Positions 25,100 through 36,475 of a stretch of 36,489 bases of DNA are shown here, piece by piece (positions within the stretch are counted from its first letter, which is position 1; every line of letters begins with the position of its first letter). This DNA is from Prolixibacteraceae bacterium (GTDB lineage Bacteria > Bacteroidota > Bacteroidia > Bacteroidales > Prolixibacteraceae). Under the pieces are notes generated by a model. The model ran no database searches. It saw only the letters and a program-made list of their open reading frames with translations, and had not been told where the DNA came from. The stretch is taken from NCBI GenBank assembly GCA_028377305.1, contig JAONJW010000024.1, forward strand, positions 1 to 36,489. Reading direction: 5' to 3'. The position numbers and the translations under genes are program-made.

Positions 25100-25279
25100 T
25101 TATAATTCAACGACCTTTACAAGGTGTTTAACAACATTAATCATTCCTAGAATTACTGGAGATGCATCATGCTCAACACTACCATTCAGTTTACGCAAAC
25201 CAAGTGCTTCTAGATTACGCTTTTGGGTCTTTGTAGCACCAATTGCGCTTTTTACTTGTGTTACTTTTATTTTTGCCAT
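25100..25279 (-). CDS. rpmD: 50S ribosomal protein L30
   Basis: This 59-residue protein is encoded between rpsE and rplO. It starts MAKIKVTQVKSAIGATKTQK and ends NVVKHLVKVVEL, with LEALGLRKLNGSV in the middle, matching bacterial L30. The gap of 12 bases to rpsE and 25 to rplO fits an operon gene. Confidence 0.96.
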   Translation of the reverse strand: MAKIKVTQVKSAIGATKTQKRNLEALGLRKLNGSVEHDASPVILGMINVVKHLVKVVEL

Positions 25280-25291
25280 TGTGTTTGTCTA

Positions 25292-25807
25292 TTATCCGTT
25301 AAACACTTTGTCAAGAGAAACTCCACGGTGTGCAGCAACAGTATGTGCATCGCGTAGCTCCGCAAGAGCATTAAAAGTAGCCTTTACCAAGTTGTGAGGA
25401 TTCGAAGAACCTTTCGACTTAGCTAGGATATCGTGAACTCCAGCACTCTCTAGTACTGCACGCATTGCACCACCCGCTTTAACTCCGGTACCCGAAGAAG
25501 CTGGTTTCATGAATACACGCGCACCACCAAATTTAGCATACTGCTCGTGAGGAATAGTTCCCTTAAGAACAGGTACATTGATCAAGTTCTTTTTCGCTGC
25601 TTCTACCCCTTTAGAGATAGCAGTAGTTACTTCATTTGCTTTACCAAGACCCCATCCTACGATACCGTTCTCGTTACCTACTACTACAATAGCAGAGAAA
25701 CTAAAGGTACGTCCACCTTTTGTCACTTTAGTAACACGGTTAATAGCAACCAATCGATCTTTAAGTTCGATGTCGCTTGTTTTTACGTTACGAATATTTT
25801 GTGCCAT
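25292..25807 (-). CDS. rpsE: 30S ribosomal protein S5
   Basis: This 171-residue protein has the double-stranded RNA-binding-like N-terminal domain ([30 protein letters not shown]) and the C-terminal domain with [19 protein letters not shown]. It contributes to mRNA helicase activity and decoding accuracy. It has normal length and position. Confidence 0.97.
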   Translation of the reverse strand: MAQNIRNVKTSDIELKDRLVAINRVTKVTKGGRTFSFSAIVVVGNENGIVGWGLGKANEVTTAISKGVEAAKKNLINVPVLKGTIPHEQYAKFGGARVFMKPASSGTGVKAGGAMRAVLESAGVHDILAKSKGSSNPHNLVKATFNALAELRDAHTVAAHRGVSLDKVFNG

Positions 25808-25815
25808 TGTAATAA

Positions 25816-26172
25816 TTAGAATTTAAGACCGTTTTCACGAGCAGCTTCAGCCACTGCTTTTACACGTCCGTGATACAAATATCCATTTCTATCGAATACA
25901 ACCTGAGTGATACCAGCTGCTAAAGCTGCCTCAGCTGCTTTCTTACCAACAGCTGTTGCGATATCAGACTTAGATCCCTCAAGGCTTGCGATCTCTTTAC
26001 ATAGTGACGACACAGATAACACTGTTTTACCCGCAACATCGTCAATAAACTGAACAGAAACCTGTTTGTTACTGCGATATACGTTCATGCGAGGAGCAGC
26101 TGCAGAACCAGTAATAACTTTTCTGATTCTTTTCTTGATCCTGGCGCGTCTTTGTAGTTTTGTTAAAGACAT
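25816..26172 (-). CDS. rplR: 50S ribosomal protein L18
   Basis: This 118-residue protein is recognised by the basic N-terminus ([13 protein letters not shown]), [18 protein letters not shown] and the C-terminal [20 protein letters not shown]. It binds 5S rRNA in the central protuberance. Confidence 0.97.
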   Translation of the reverse strand: MSLTKLQRRARIKKRIRKVITGSAAAPRMNVYRSNKQVSVQFIDDVAGKTVLSVSSLCKEIASLEGSKSDIATAVGKKAAEAALAAGITQVVFDRNGYLYHGRVKAVAEAARENGLKF

Positions 26173-26191
26173 GATTTTCTAATTCTTATAA

Positions 26192-26746
26192 TTATACTTT
26201 TGCAGACTTACCTGCTTTACGACGTAGTTGCTCACCATCAAACTTAACACCTTTTCCTTTATACGGCTCTGGTGTACGGAATGAACGGATTTTAGCTGCA
26301 ACTTGTCCAATCAACTGCTTGTCACAGCTTTTTAAAGTAATAGTTGGATTGCTACGCTTATCTGTAACAGCGTCAACTTTTACTTCTTCTGGAAGTTGCA
26401 AGTAAATGTGGTGAGAGTATCCAAGAACAAGGTCTAATAATTGACCTTGATTCTCAGCACGATAACCTACACCTACTAACTCTAATTTGATTTCGTATCC
26501 CTTTGTTACACCAACCACCATATTGCTGATTAGTGAACGATACAATCCATGTAGAGAAGCGTGACGCTTCTGATCCGTTGGACGAGATACTACTACTTGA
26601 TTTTCCTCTACTGTAACAGTAATATCAGCATCAACTTGTTGAGTTAACTCTCCAAGTCCACCTTTAACTGTAACAACGTTATCGTTAGATACAGTTACTG
26701 TTACTCCAGCAGGGAATTCAATAGGTAATTTACCGATCCTTGACAT
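26192..26746 (-). CDS. rplF: 50S ribosomal protein L6
   Basis: This 184-residue protein has two repeated L6 domains. It starts MSRIGKLPIEFPAGV and the C-terminal signature is TPEPYKGKGVKF. The start is preceded by AGAGGAG, 8 bases before the ATG (about 26755-26761 on the minus strand), a Shine-Dalgarno-like sequence that is rare for this phylum and absent before most neighbours. Confidence 0.97.
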   Translation of the reverse strand: MSRIGKLPIEFPAGVTVTVSNDNVVTVKGGLGELTQQVDADITVTVEENQVVVSRPTDQKRHASLHGLYRSLISNMVVGVTKGYEIKLELVGVGYRAENQGQLLDLVLGYSHHIYLQLPEEVKVDAVTDKRSNPTITLKSCDKQLIGQVAAKIRSFRTPEPYKGKGVKFDGEQLRRKAGKSAKV

Positions 26747-26764
26747 TGAATATTCTCCTCTTGA

Positions 26765-27163
26765 TTAATATACGTAACACAATACTTCTCCACCAACATT
26801 AAGCTCACGAGCCTCTTTGTCAGTGATAACTCCCTTCGAAGTAGAAAGAATTGCTACTCCAAGACCATTCAACACACGTGGCATGGTCTCTGTGTTAGCG
26901 TATCTTCTCAAACCTGGCTTACTAATACGCTTCAATCCTTTGATTGCAGGTATACCAGACTCTGGATGATATTTCAATGCTATCTTAATACTTCCTTGAT
27001 AGTTCTTCTCGTCATCAAATTTGAAACTTAGGATATAACCTTTTTCTTTTAGAATTTTGGTCATTTCCTTTTTGATCTTAGATGCAGGAATTTCCACAAC
27101 GCGGTGCTTTGCTTTAACGGCATTCCTTAATCTAGTCAAAAAATCAGCTATAGGATCTGTCAT
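26765..27163 (-). CDS. rpsH: 30S ribosomal protein S8
   Basis: This 132-residue protein starts [20 protein letters not shown] and ends [22 protein letters not shown], the full S8 signature. It binds helix 21 of 16S rRNA. In E. coli S8 represses the spc operon by binding near rplE; no obvious mimic of that site was found here. Confidence 0.97.
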   Translation of the reverse strand: MTDPIADFLTRLRNAVKAKHRVVEIPASKIKKEMTKILKEKGYILSFKFDDEKNYQGSIKIALKYHPESGIPAIKGLKRISKPGLRRYANTETMPRVLNGLGVAILSTSKGVITDKEARELNVGGEVLCYVY

Positions 27164-27187
27164 TTTTTTAAACTTTCTTTTAAGAGA

Positions 27188-27457
27188 TTACCAACTTGCT
27201 TTTTTAACACCTGGAATTAAACCAGCAGAAGCCATTTCTCTGAAGCAAATTCTACTGATTCCAAACTGACGCATATATCCTTTTGGACGTCCAGTCAACT
27301 TACAACGGTTGTGCATTCTTACTGGAGAAGCGTTTTTAGGAAGCTTCTGCAGTCCTTCATAGTCTCCCTCTGCGACAAGACGACTACGCTTCTCAGCAAA
27401 GCGTGCAACTAATTTTGCACGTTTTACTTCGCGGGCTTTCATTGATTCCTTAGCCAT
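27188..27457 (-). CDS. rpsN: 30S ribosomal protein S14
   Basis: This 89-residue protein starts [17 protein letters not shown]. The conserved end is [20 protein letters not shown], then ICFREMA to KKASW. The zinc-binding CxxC pairs are missing, so this is the longer, zinc-independent S14. It lies 5 bases downstream of rplE. Confidence 0.97.
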   Translation of the reverse strand: MAKESMKAREVKRAKLVARFAEKRSRLVAEGDYEGLQKLPKNASPVRMHNRCKLTGRPKGYMRQFGISRICFREMASAGLIPGVKKASW

Positions 27458-27462
27458 ATCTC

Positions 27463-28023
27463 TTATTTCTTTTTAGCGTTTTTGAAAGGCATACCAAATT
27501 CTCGTAACAATGCATAACCCTCTTCATCAGTGGTAGCGGTTGTTACGAATGTAATGTTCATACCAGAAATCTTGTTGATCTTATCCATCGCAATCTCTGG
27601 GAAAATGATCTGCTCTGTTATACCTAGTGTATAGTTACCTCTACCATCCAATTTTGCATGAATACCTTGGAAGTCACGAATACGTGGTAATGCTACAGAG
27701 ATAAGACGATCTAAGAATTCGTACATACGTTCTCCACGCAAAGTTACCCTTGCACCAATAGGCATCTTCTTTCTTAACTTGAAGTTAGAGATATCCTTTT
27801 TTGATACAGTAGCTACAGCTTTTTGACCTGCGATCATAGAAAGCTCATTCACAGCAATGTCAACAAGTTTCTTATCTGCAGTAGCAGCTCCAACACCTTG
27901 GTTGATTACAATCTTCTCTAGTTTTGGCGCCTGCATTACAGACTTAAACCCAAACTCTTTCATCAAGGCAGGCAGAACCTGCTCTTGATATTTTACTTTA
28001 TAAGTAGGCATATTCGTGTTCAT
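27463..28023 (-). CDS. rplE: 50S ribosomal protein L5
   Basis: This 186-residue protein has the family signatures [15 protein letters not shown] and [14 protein letters not shown], and the C-terminal [19 protein letters not shown]. It contacts 5S rRNA and P-site tRNA. Its ATG overlaps the rplX stop by one base (TAATG), suggesting coupled translation. An in-frame Met at residue 5 (MPTYKVKY) is an alternative start. Confidence 0.96.
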   Translation of the reverse strand: MNTNMPTYKVKYQEQVLPALMKEFGFKSVMQAPKLEKIVINQGVGAATADKKLVDIAVNELSMIAGQKAVATVSKKDISNFKLRKKMPIGARVTLRGERMYEFLDRLISVALPRIRDFQGIHAKLDGRGNYTLGITEQIIFPEIAMDKINKISGMNITFVTTATTDEEGYALLREFGMPFKNAKKK

Positions 28024-28346
28024 TACTTAATCTCCTCTTTTGATTTTTTTGAATAACGAACCAACTTACCATCCTCATTAAGTCTGCGACCAACACGAGT
28101 AACCTCTTTTGTAGACGCATCTACGAACATCAAGTTAGAAATGTGAATTCCAGCTTCTTGCTTGATGATTCCACCTTGAGGATTTTCGGCATTAGGCTTA
28201 ACATGCTTAGAAATTAGGTTTACACCTTCGACGATAACACGGTCGGTTTTCTTGTTTACTTCAAGAACCTTACCTGCTTCACCTTTTCCAGATCCAGCAA
28301 TTACCTTAACGGTATCCCCTTTTTTTATTTTAAACTTTTTTTGCAT
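28023..28346 (-). CDS. rplX: 50S ribosomal protein L24
   Basis: This 107-residue protein has a KOW motif ([20 protein letters not shown]) followed by [18 protein letters not shown], which is characteristic of L24, an early assembly protein near the exit tunnel. Its last codons (KEEIK) contain GAGGAG, 8 bases before the rplE start. Confidence 0.97.
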   Translation of the reverse strand: MQKKFKIKKGDTVKVIAGSGKGEAGKVLEVNKKTDRVIVEGVNLISKHVKPNAENPQGGIIKQEAGIHISNLMFVDASTKEVTRVGRRLNEDGKLVRYSKKSKEEIK

Positions 28347-28359
28347 TATATTGTACGAT

Positions 28360-28725
28360 TTACAAAACTTCAGGTGCTAACGAAACAATCTTCATGAAGT
28401 TGTCACGCAACTCACGAGCTACTGGCCCAAAGATACGAGTTCCGCGCATTTCACCTGCAGCATTCAACAAAACCAGTGCATTGTCATCAAAACGGATGTA
28501 AGATCCATCTGCACGACGAACCTCCTTCTTTGTACGTACCACAACCGCTTTAGAAACAGTACCTTTTTTGATGTTACCAGAAGGAATAGCGCTCTTTACA
28601 GTAACCACTACTTGGTCACCTACTGAGGCATAACGCCTTTTTGTACCACCTAATACACGAATAACTAAAGCTTCTTTTGCACCACTGTTATCAGCAACAG
28701 CACATCTACTCTCTTGTTGTATCAT
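28360..28725 (-). CDS. rplN: 50S ribosomal protein L14
   Basis: This 121-residue protein starts [20 protein letters not shown] and ends [17 protein letters not shown], the highly conserved L14 pattern. It lies at the interface with the small subunit and 2 bases after rpsQ. Confidence 0.97.
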   Translation of the reverse strand: MIQQESRCAVADNSGAKEALVIRVLGGTKRRYASVGDQVVVTVKSAIPSGNIKKGTVSKAVVVRTKKEVRRADGSYIRFDDNALVLLNAAGEMRGTRIFGPVARELRDNFMKIVSLAPEVL

Positions 28726-28727
28726 GG

Positions 28728-28988
28728 TTACTTAGCTCTTTCAATGATTTCTACCAATCTCCATCCTTTTTTCTTACTCAAAGGACGAGTTTCCATAACT
28801 TTTACGGTATCGCCGATATTACAATCGTTTTTATCGTCATGAGCATACAATTTAGAAGTCTTATTTACGAATTTTCCGTAAATAGGATGCTTCTCTTTGC
28901 GATGCACTGTAACTGTAATGGTTTTATCCATTTTGTTACTAACAACTACTCCGATACGCTCTTTTCTAAGGTTCCTTTCCATCGTCAT
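28728..28988 (-). CDS. rpsQ: 30S ribosomal protein S17
   Basis: This 86-residue OB-fold protein has signatures [41 protein letters not shown] second Met at residue 3 (MERNLRKER) is the more usual start and would shorten it by two residues. It lies 5 bases after rpmC. Confidence 0.97.
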   Translation of the reverse strand: MTMERNLRKERIGVVVSNKMDKTITVTVHRKEKHPIYGKFVNKTSKLYAHDDKNDCNIGDTVKVMETRPLSKKKGWRLVEIIERAK

Positions 28989-28993
28989 CCTTA

Positions 28994-29194
28994 TTACTTA
29001 GTTTCACTAATTTGACGTTGACGCAAGATCGTCTTCAAACGTGCAATTGTTCTGCGGCTTTCGCGAATACTTTGCGGATTGTCCACTGGGCTAACCGCGT
29101 GATTCAATTCCAAACGTACTAATGCCTCAGATTCTGTTGCGATACGCTCTTGGATCTCTGCTGTACTTAATTCTTTAATTTCAGAAGTTTTCAT
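28994..29194 (-). CDS. rpmC: 50S ribosomal protein L29
   Basis: This 66-residue two-helix protein starts [18 protein letters not shown] and ends with the [18 protein letters not shown] pattern of L29, near the exit tunnel. Its start codon overlaps the last base of rplP (position 29194), so translation is probably coupled. Confidence 0.96.
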   Translation of the reverse strand: MKTSEIKELSTAEIQERIATESEALVRLELNHAVSPVDNPQSIRESRRTIARLKTILRQRQISETK

Positions 29195-29628
29195 TATTCT
29201 GCATTTGATGATTCAACAAAATCACGACGAACAACAAACTTTGTCGTCACAGGTAGCTTCTGAGCAGCTAAACGTAGTGCTTCTTTTGCAAGGTCAAATG
29301 GTACTCCATCAACCTCAATAATCATACGTCCAGGTGTAACAGGTGCAACGAACGCCTCTGGAGCACCTTTACCCTTACCCATACGAACCTCTGCAGGTTT
29401 CTTTGTAATAGGCTTATCCGGGAAAATGCGGATCCAAATCTGTCCTTGACGTTGCATCTTTCTTGTTACGGCAATCCTTGCTGCCTCTATCTGACGCCCT
29501 GTAATCCATGAAGTCTGTAGCGACTTTATACCAAAAGTACCAAATGAAAGTTGGTTACCGCGCTGTGCGTTCCCCTTCATCCTTCCTTTTTGGACTCTTC
29601 TGAATTTTACTTTCTTAGGCTGTAACAT
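29194..29628 (-). CDS. rplP: 50S ribosomal protein L16
   Basis: This 144-residue protein starts [19 protein letters not shown] and contains [20 protein letters not shown] and the [14 protein letters not shown] segment of L16. It is required for the peptidyl transferase centre and A-site tRNA placement. Confidence 0.97.
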   Translation of the reverse strand: MLQPKKVKFRRVQKGRMKGNAQRGNQLSFGTFGIKSLQTSWITGRQIEAARIAVTRKMQRQGQIWIRIFPDKPITKKPAEVRMGKGKGAPEAFVAPVTPGRMIIEVDGVPFDLAKEALRLAAQKLPVTTKFVVRRDFVESSNAE

Positions 29629-29656
29629 CCTTTACTAATCTTAGATAATTAACAAA

Positions 29657-30364
29657 TTACTTTCTACGCTTCTTAAAACCTCCGCGCTTATTACCGCCAC
29701 GATTATCTCGTGGAGCTTGTACTGGAGCCAGTTCAGGTTTTCCATAAATCTCGCCTTTGCAAATCCAAACTTTAACTCCTAGAAGTCCAGTTTTTGTCAA
29801 TGCTTCAACAAGTGCATAGTCAATATTTGCTCTAAGTGTATGTAGAGGTGTTCTACCTTCTTTGTACATTTCTGAGCGTGCCATTTCAGCGCCATTAAGA
29901 CGACCTGAAATCTGAACCTTAATACCTTCTGCTCCCATTCTCATTGCTGATGAGATAGCCATCTTAACAGCACGACGATAAGCAATACGGCCTTCAATTT
30001 GACGAGCGATATTTGTACCTACAATCTTAGCATCAAGCTCTGGTCTTTTGATTTCAAAAATGTTGATCTGAACATCTTTTTTAGTGATCTTCTTAAGCTC
30101 TTCTTTAAGCTTATCTACTTCCTGACCACCTTTACCAATAATAATACCAGGGCGAGATGTTTGAACGGTAATAGTAATAAGCTTAAGAGTGCGCTCAATC
30201 ATAATTTTTGAAATACTCGCTTTTGCCAAACGCGCATTCAAATATTTACGAATTTTGAAATCCTCGGCAAGCTTATCTCCGTAATCATTACCTCCGAACC
30301 AGTTTGAATCCCATCCACGGATGAATCCCAATCGGTTTGCTATCGGATTAACTTTTTGTCCCAT
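29657..30364 (-). CDS. rpsC: 30S ribosomal protein S3
   Basis: This 235-residue protein starts [20 protein letters not shown]. It has the KH domain ([20 protein letters not shown]) and the C-terminal domain ([17 protein letters not shown]). A basic Gly-Arg-Lys-rich tail ends the chain. It lines the mRNA entry tunnel. Confidence 0.97.
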   Translation of the reverse strand: MGQKVNPIANRLGFIRGWDSNWFGGNDYGDKLAEDFKIRKYLNARLAKASISKIMIERTLKLITITVQTSRPGIIIGKGGQEVDKLKEELKKITKKDVQINIFEIKRPELDAKIVGTNIARQIEGRIAYRRAVKMAISSAMRMGAEGIKVQISGRLNGAEMARSEMYKEGRTPLHTLRANIDYALVEALTKTGLLGVKVWICKGEIYGKPELAPVQAPRDNRGGNKRGGFKKRRK

Positions 30365-30374
30365 GTATTATTAT

Positions 30375-30782
30375 TTATTCTTCAACAACATTATTACTTG
30401 CTAAGCGAATCGTAACGTGGTTTGAACGCTTACGAATTCGGTGAGCACGACCTTGAGGTGCAGGCTGAATTCGTTTAAGCATACGTCCACCATCCACGAA
30501 TACTTCCTTTACATACAAATCACTCTCTTCCAAACGAACTCCTTCGTTTTTTGCCTGCCAATTAGCGACAGCAGAAAGAAGTAATTTCTCTACTTTTCTT
30601 GAAGCCTCTTTTGAAGAGAACTTTAAGATATCTAATGCGCGATTCACTTCTACACCACGAATCATGTCAACTACTAAACGCATCTTACGAGGTGAAGTAG
30701 GACAGTTACGCAATACAGCTGAATACTGTTGTTTTTTCGCTTCTTTAAGCTTTATCGCATTATTTTGTTTTCTTGATCCCAT
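30375..30782 (-). CDS. rplV: 50S ribosomal protein L22
   Basis: This 135-residue protein has [20 protein letters not shown] near the N-terminus and the exit-tunnel hairpin region ending [20 protein letters not shown]. The N-terminal 20 residues, rich in Lys and Gln, extend the bacterial core slightly. Confidence 0.97.
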   Translation of the reverse strand: MGSRKQNNAIKLKEAKKQQYSAVLRNCPTSPRKMRLVVDMIRGVEVNRALDILKFSSKEASRKVEKLLLSAVANWQAKNEGVRLEESDLYVKEVFVDGGRMLKRIQPAPQGRAHRIRKRSNHVTIRLASNNVVEE

Positions 30783-30797
30783 CGTGATACAGATTTA

Positions 30798-31067
30798 CTA
30801 TTTTTTCTTATTACCACCATGACCGCGGAAAGTACGCGTTGGAGCGAACTCCCCAAATTTATGTCCTACCATGTTTTCTGTAACATATACAGGAATAAAT
30901 TTATTCCCATTATGTACTGCGACTGTATGTCCGACATAATCCGGAGAAATCATCGAGCTACGCGCCCAAGTCTTTACAACGGTCTTTTTACCTGACTCAA
31001 TCAAAGCTGCAACCTTTTTGTCAAGGTTTACATCAATAAAAGGTCCTTTTTTTAATGAACGACTCAT
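30798..31067 (-). CDS. rpsS: 30S ribosomal protein S19
   Basis: This 89-residue protein starts [15 protein letters not shown] and ends [18 protein letters not shown], the full S19 pattern. It sits in the small-subunit head, next to S13. Confidence 0.97.
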   Translation of the reverse strand: MSRSLKKGPFIDVNLDKKVAALIESGKKTVVKTWARSSMISPDYVGHTVAVHNGNKFIPVYVTENMVGHKFGEFAPTRTFRGHGGNKKK

Positions 31068-31089
31068 AATTTGTACTTACTTTTGCCGA

Positions 31090-31914
31090 TTACTTCTTTC
31101 TTTTTTCTACAATATACTTATTCGAAGCTTTTTTCTTCGAACGAGTTTTGAAGCCTTTAGCTAACAGACCCGTGCGTGATCTTGGGTGTCCTCCAGACTG
31201 ACGTCCTTCACCACCACCCATTGGGTGATCAACTGGGTTCATTGCTACACCACGTACTCGTGGACGACGTCCCAACCAACGTGAACGTCCCGCTTTTCCT
31301 GAACGCTCTAACGCGTGATCTGAATTACTTACTGCTCCAATTGTAGCACGACATGTTACAAGCACCATACGAGATTCGCCCGATGGTAATTTCACAATAG
31401 CATATCTGCCTTCACGTGAAGTCAACTGTGCATATGATCCCGCTGAACGAGCCATAACACCACCTTGACCAGGATGAAGCTCAATATTATGAATAATGGT
31501 TCCAAGAGGAATATTTGCTAGAGGAAGAGAATTTCCTACTTCTGGCGCAACATCATCTCCTGACAACAAAACTTGACCTACTTCTAGTTTGTTTGGTGCC
31601 AAAATATAACGCTTCTCTCCATCAGCATAAACCAACAACGCGATACGCGCAGTACGGTTAGGATCATACTGAATAGATTCTACCTTTGCAGGTATACCGT
31701 CTTTATCTCTTGTAAAATCGATAACACGATATTTTCTCTTATGCCCTCCACCTATATACCTCATTGTCATCTTTCCAGAGTTATTACGTCCTCCGGATTT
31801 CTTCATGGGCTTCAACAATGATTTTTCAGGTGAGTCAGTGGTAATCGTATCAAAAACACCAACGATCTTGTGTCTCTGACCGGGAGTTACAGGTTTAAAC
31901 TTTCTTACTGCCAT
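31090..31914 (-). CDS. rplB: 50S ribosomal protein L2
   Basis: This 274-residue protein has the conserved C-terminal [18 protein letters not shown] (the His is important near the peptidyl transferase centre). The N-terminal OB and central SH3-like folds include [13 protein letters not shown] and [13 protein letters not shown]. It has normal length. Confidence 0.98.
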   Translation of the reverse strand: MAVRKFKPVTPGQRHKIVGVFDTITTDSPEKSLLKPMKKSGGRNNSGKMTMRYIGGGHKRKYRVIDFTRDKDGIPAKVESIQYDPNRTARIALLVYADGEKRYILAPNKLEVGQVLLSGDDVAPEVGNSLPLANIPLGTIIHNIELHPGQGGVMARSAGSYAQLTSREGRYAIVKLPSGESRMVLVTCRATIGAVSNSDHALERSGKAGRSRWLGRRPRVRGVAMNPVDHPMGGGEGRQSGGHPRSRTGLLAKGFKTRSKKKASNKYIVEKRKK

Positions 31915-31920
31915 TTCCTA

Positions 31921-32211
31921 TTAAATATTGCTGTAAAAATCAATTACGCCACCTTCTTTCAAGGTAACGATCGCCTTCTTAAAAGATGCAGTCTTGCCGT
32001 TTTGCACACCAGTCTTAGTGTAACGCATCTTACGCTTTCCTGCATACACCATTGTATTTACAGAGCAAACTTCTACTCCGTACATAGACTCAATGGCTTT
32101 TTTGATCTGGCCTTTATCTGCACTCTTCAAAACAACGAAACCATAAGAGTTCAAAGTCTCTTGCTGCTCCGTCATTTTTTCTGTTACTATAGGTCGAACT
32201 AAAACATTCAT
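31921..32211 (-). CDS. rplW: 50S ribosomal protein L23
   Basis: This 96-residue protein has RPIVTEKMTEQQE at the N-terminus and the loop GKRKMRYTKTG typical of L23. It is located at the exit tunnel, where trigger factor and SRP dock. It lies 6 bases upstream of rplB. Confidence 0.96.
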   Translation of the reverse strand: MNVLVRPIVTEKMTEQQETLNSYGFVVLKSADKGQIKKAIESMYGVEVCSVNTMVYAGKRKMRYTKTGVQNGKTASFKKAIVTLKEGGVIDFYSNI

Positions 32212-32222
32212 TGCCTAAATCG

Positions 32223-32852
32223 TTAAATATTAAACACTTCCTCCAACTTACTTACAGAACCTTCAACAAAAACGATAGTTTTTGCACGCAATACGTTATA
32301 TGTATTCAAGTCAGATACAGCAATAACGTCTACATTCTGTAAATTTCTGGTCGACAAATATATGTTTTTATTTGCATCAGATAAAACAATTAACAACTTT
32401 TTATCGTTAATCTGTAAATTCTTCTGCAAAGAAACCATTTCTTTTGTCTTTGGAGACTCAAAAGTAAAATCTTCAAGAACCTTGATAGCTCCCTCGTTAG
32501 CTTTATAAGTTAAAGCTGATTTACGAGCTAGCTGCTTCACTTTCTTATTCAACTTGAAACCGTAATTTCTTGGACGAGGCCCGAAAGCACGTCCACCACC
32601 ACGGAAAATTGGAGACTTGATACTACCAGCACGAGCTGTACCAGTACCTTTTTGCTTTTTAATCTTTCTTGTTGAACCAGAAATATCAGCACGCTCTTTG
32701 GACTTATGAGTCCCTTGACGTTGATTTGCCAAGAACTGTTTAACATCCAAATAGATTGAATGATCGTTCGGCTCAATCGCGAAGATTGCATCATTCAATG
32801 CAACTTTACGACCTGTCTCCTGTCCTGCTAGATTTAATACACTAATTTCCAT
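32223..32852 (-). CDS. rplD: 50S ribosomal protein L4
   Basis: This 209-residue protein has the extended loop with [20 protein letters not shown] and [14 protein letters not shown] that reaches into the exit tunnel. Its start overlaps the end of rplC by one base. In E. coli L4 autoregulates the S10 operon through a leader; no such leader can be judged here. Confidence 0.97.
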   Translation of the reverse strand: MEISVLNLAGQETGRKVALNDAIFAIEPNDHSIYLDVKQFLANQRQGTHKSKERADISGSTRKIKKQKGTGTARAGSIKSPIFRGGGRAFGPRPRNYGFKLNKKVKQLARKSALTYKANEGAIKVLEDFTFESPKTKEMVSLQKNLQINDKKLLIVLSDANKNIYLSTRNLQNVDVIAVSDLNTYNVLRAKTIVFVEGSVSKLEEVFNI

Positions 32853-33469
32853 TACTGCTGAATAATTAAGTAAGACCCCTTAGCTCCTGGAACGGAACCT
32901 TTAACAATTAACAAGTTACTCTCTGGTATTACTTTCAAAACTTTTAAGCTTTCAACCTTAACAGTCTTGCCACCGTGACGACCTGCCATACGCATACCTT
33001 TAAATACACGAGCTGGGTAAGAAGCCGCCCCAATAGAACCTGGTGCTCTCAAACGATTATGTTGACCGTGTGTAGCTTGACCTACACCAGCAAAACCATG
33101 ACGTTTTACAACACCCTGAAAACCTTTACCTTTAGAGACACCTGAAACATCAACCCATCCATCAACATTCAAAACGTCTAGGGTTACAACATCACCAAGC
33201 TGAAAATCCATACCTTCTGCAGAAAACTCTACCACTCTCTTCTTAGGAGCCGTGTTCGCTTTTTTAGCGTGACCTTGCTCTGCTTTTGTAGCATGCTTCT
33301 CTTTTTTATCCTCAAAACCTAACTGAACAGCAGCATATCCATCTACTTCTTCAGTACGTACTTGAGTTACAACACAAGGACCAGCCTCAATCACAGTGCA
33401 TGGAATGTTTTTTCCCTCAACACTGAATACGGAAGTCATTCCGATTTTTTTTCCAATTAATCCAGACAT
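32852..33469 (-). CDS. rplC: 50S ribosomal protein L3
   Basis: This 205-residue protein starts [15 protein letters not shown] and contains the L3 signature [20 protein letters not shown] and [16 protein letters not shown]. It is an early assembly protein close to the peptidyl transferase centre. Confidence 0.97.
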   Translation of the reverse strand: MSGLIGKKIGMTSVFSVEGKNIPCTVIEAGPCVVTQVRTEEVDGYAAVQLGFEDKKEKHATKAEQGHAKKANTAPKKRVVEFSAEGMDFQLGDVVTLDVLNVDGWVDVSGVSKGKGFQGVVKRHGFAGVGQATHGQHNRLRAPGSIGAASYPARVFKGMRMAGRHGGKTVKVESLKVLKVIPESNLLIVKGSVPGAKGSYLIIQQ

Positions 33470-33493
33470 AATTTTTAAAATTGTCTAAAACTA

Positions 33494-33799
33494 TTAAAGT
33501 TTAATTTCTACTTCTACACCACTAGGAAGCTCTAATTTCATAAGAGCATCGATAGTTTTTGCAGTAGAACTGTAAATGTCGATCAAACGCTTGTACGTTG
33601 ACAACTCAAACTGCTCACGTGATTTTTTGTTCACGAAAGTAGAACGCAAAACAGTAAAGATACGCTTGTGCGTAGGAAGTGGAATAGGACCACTAACTAC
33701 TGCACCTGTTGTTTTAACTGTTTTAACAATCTTCTCAGCTGATTTGTCTACAAGATTGTGATCGTAAGACTTTAATTTAATCCTGATTCTTTGACTCAT
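33494..33799 (-). CDS. rpsJ: 30S ribosomal protein S10
   Basis: This 101-residue protein starts [20 protein letters not shown] and contains [18 protein letters not shown] and [18 protein letters not shown]. It lies 21 bases after fusA with no visible terminator, so the str and S10 groups appear to be joined here, and tuf is absent between them. Confidence 0.97.
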   Translation of the reverse strand: MSQRIRIKLKSYDHNLVDKSAEKIVKTVKTTGAVVSGPIPLPTHKRIFTVLRSTFVNKKSREQFELSTYKRLIDIYSSTAKTIDALMKLELPSGVEVEIKL

Positions 33800-33820
33800 T
33801 TCGAGATAAATTACTATATA

Positions 33821-35926
33821 TTACAACAAATCTGTTCGACCTTTCACATTCTCCAACACCTCAATTGCGATGTTCTTTGGCACTTCTTCATAATGAGAGA
33901 ATGTCATAGAAGAAGTTGCACGACCAGAAGACAATGAACGAAGAGTCGTTACATATCCAAATTGTTCTGAAAGAGGCACTTTTGCCTTAAGAACACGAGC
34001 AGTACCACGAGAATCCATGCTTTCTACCTGACCACGACGGCGGTTCAAGTCAGAAATAATATCTCCCATATACTCCTCTGGAGTAACAATCTCTAAACTC
34101 ATCATTGGCTCTAACAATGCAGGAGAAGCCTGTGATGCAGCACTCTTAAATGCTTGACGACCTACAAGTTCGAAAGACAATTGATCTGAATCGACTTGGT
34201 GATAAGATCCATCATAAAGAGTAACTTTAAGACTCTCTACAGGATAACCAGCCAACGGTCCATTAACCATAGCCTCTTCGAAACCTTTCTTCACAGAAGG
34301 GATAAATTCTCTAGGAATAGATCCACCTTTGATCGCGTCAACAAACTCAAGACCTTCTTTTCCGTCCTCTGCAGGAGCAACACGTACGTGAACATCGGCA
34401 AATTTACCACGTCCACCCGACTGCTTCTTGAATGTCTCACGTAATGATACTTCAGAACGGATAGTCTCTTTATATGATACTTGAGGCTCACCTTGATTAC
34501 ACTCAACATTAAACTCACGCTTAAGTCGGTCAATAATAATCTCCAAGTGAAGCTCACCCATACCACGGATAATAGTCTGTCCTGAATCCTCATCAGTATT
34601 TACCTGGAAAGTTGGATCTTCTTCTGCCAATTTAGCAAGACCAATACCCATCTTATCCATATCCTTCTGAGTCTTAGGCTCAACTGCTACTCCAATAACT
34701 GGGTCAGGGAAAGTCATCTGCTCAAGAACCATTGGCGCGTCCATAGCACACAAAGTATCTCCAGTACGGATATCTTTGAAACCTACAGCAGCACAGATAT
34801 CTCCAGCTTCAATCTTCTCTCTAGCCTCTTGCTTATTTGAGTGCATTTGGAATAGACGTGAAATACGCTCTTTCTTTCCTGTTCTTGCATTCATTACATA
34901 TGAACCAGAAAGAATTGTTCCTGAGTAAACACGGATAAAACACAAACGACCTACAAATGGGTCAGTTGCAATTTTAAATGCCAATGCAGCCAATGGCTCT
35001 TCAGCATTTGGTTTACGTACAGCTTCTTCTTCTTCGCCTAAAACAGTTCCAACAGTATCACCTTTATCCAATGGTGAAGGCAAGTACAAACATACTGCAT
35101 CAAGCAACGTCTGAACACCTTTATTTTTGAATGAAGAACCACACAACATTGGAACTACATCTCCAGCGATAGTTGCTTTACGAATCACTTCATACATCAT
35201 CTCTTCAGTGATGCTATCTGGATCCTCAAAGAAACGCTCCATCAAAGCTTCATCTTGTACAGCAACTGCCTCAACTAGCTTCTCTCTATACTCTTCAGCT
35301 TGCTCTTGCAATTCAGCAGGGATCTCCTCGATAGAGTAATCCGCACCCATTGTTTCGTCATGCCAAAGAATAGCTTTCATTTTTACTAGGTCAATCACAC
35401 CTGCAAAAGTCTCTTCTGCTCCAATTGGCAACTGAATAGGCACTGGGTTTGCACCCAACTTCTCTTTAACATCAGCAACAACGTTAAAGAAATCAGCACC
35501 CGAACGGTCCATCTTGTTTACATACGCAATCTTAGGCACACCGTACTTATCAGCTTGACGCCATACAGTCTCCGACTGAGCCTCAACACCACCTACAGCA
35601 CAAAACGTTGCAACCGTACCATCCAACACACGCAATGAACGCTCTACCTCTACAGTAAAGTCAACGTGACCTGGAGTATCAATAATATTGATCTGGTGAG
35701 TTTGATTGTTATAATTCCACTCAGTGTATGTAGCTGCAGAAGTAATGGTGATACCACGCTCTTGCTCTTGCTCCATCCAATCCATCGTAGCTGCACCATC
35801 ATGCACCTCACCGATCTTATGTGTTCTACCAGTATAGAATAAAATACGCTCTGTAGTGGTAGTTTTACCAGCATCAATGTGAGCCATGATACCGATATTC
35901 CTAGTAAATTTTAAATCTCTAGCCAT
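33821..35926 (-). CDS. fusA: Elongation factor G
   Basis: This 701-residue GTPase drives ribosomal translocation. G-domain motifs are [12 protein letters not shown] (residues 15-26), the switch region [18 protein letters not shown] and NKMDRSGA. Domains II-V follow, including the domain IV region [17 protein letters not shown]. It is full length and fits canonical EF-G placed directly downstream of rpsG. Confidence 0.97.
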   Translation of the reverse strand: MARDLKFTRNIGIMAHIDAGKTTTTERILFYTGRTHKIGEVHDGAATMDWMEQEQERGITITSAATYTEWNYNNQTHQINIIDTPGHVDFTVEVERSLRVLDGTVATFCAVGGVEAQSETVWRQADKYGVPKIAYVNKMDRSGADFFNVVADVKEKLGANPVPIQLPIGAEETFAGVIDLVKMKAILWHDETMGADYSIEEIPAELQEQAEEYREKLVEAVAVQDEALMERFFEDPDSITEEMMYEVIRKATIAGDVVPMLCGSSFKNKGVQTLLDAVCLYLPSPLDKGDTVGTVLGEEEEAVRKPNAEEPLAALAFKIATDPFVGRLCFIRVYSGTILSGSYVMNARTGKKERISRLFQMHSNKQEAREKIEAGDICAAVGFKDIRTGDTLCAMDAPMVLEQMTFPDPVIGVAVEPKTQKDMDKMGIGLAKLAEEDPTFQVNTDEDSGQTIIRGMGELHLEIIIDRLKREFNVECNQGEPQVSYKETIRSEVSLRETFKKQSGGRGKFADVHVRVAPAEDGKEGLEFVDAIKGGSIPREFIPSVKKGFEEAMVNGPLAGYPVESLKVTLYDGSYHQVDSDQLSFELVGRQAFKSAASQASPALLEPMMSLEIVTPEEYMGDIISDLNRRRGQVESMDSRGTARVLKAKVPLSEQFGYVTTLRSLSSGRATSSMTFSHYEEVPKNIAIEVLENVKGRTDLL

Positions 35927-35961
35927 TATATACTATTGTATAAACAGATTCAACTAACAAA

Positions 35962-36438
35962 TTAGAAGCGGAAGTGAGCAAACGCACGGTTAGCCTCAGC
36001 CATTCTATGTGTATCTTCTTTCTTCTTATATGCACCACCCTCTTCGTTAAACGCAGCCATAATCTCTGCAGCCAACTTATCAGCCATAGTCTTACCTGAA
36101 CGCTTACGAGCATACATAATCAAATTCTTCACGCCGATAGCCAATTTACGCTCTGGACGAATCTCCATTGGCACCTGGAAAGTAGATCCACCTACACGGC
36201 GACTCTTAACCTCAACTCCAGGAGTGATATTATGGATAGCTTTCTTCCAAATATCCAATGAATTCAATTCATCAGTTTTCATACGACCATCAACAATGTC
36301 AAGAGCATCATAAAAAATGCGGAATGCCACACTTTTTTTTCCGTCTTGCATCAAATCGTTAACGAACCTTGTTACCATGGTATCGTTAAACTTTGGGTCC
36401 GGCAAAAGGACCCTCTTTTTTGGTTTTGCCTTTCTCAT
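35962..36438 (-). CDS. rpsG: 30S ribosomal protein S7
   Basis: This 158-residue protein starts [19 protein letters not shown] and contains [20 protein letters not shown] and the C-terminal [20 protein letters not shown]. It is a primary 16S rRNA binder in the small-subunit head and lies 35 bases upstream of fusA. Confidence 0.97.
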   Translation of the reverse strand: MRKAKPKKRVLLPDPKFNDTMVTRFVNDLMQDGKKSVAFRIFYDALDIVDGRMKTDELNSLDIWKKAIHNITPGVEVKSRRVGGSTFQVPMEIRPERKLAIGVKNLIMYARKRSGKTMADKLAAEIMAAFNEEGGAYKKKEDTHRMAEANRAFAHFRF

Positions 36439-36475
36439 CTTTTAGCCCTAATGTTTGTGTTATTCGAATTGGCTG

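Noticed and set aside
34291-34593. 100-codon open frame overlapping fusA in another frame
   Set aside because: Shadow of the fusA coding sequence with no family resemblance.
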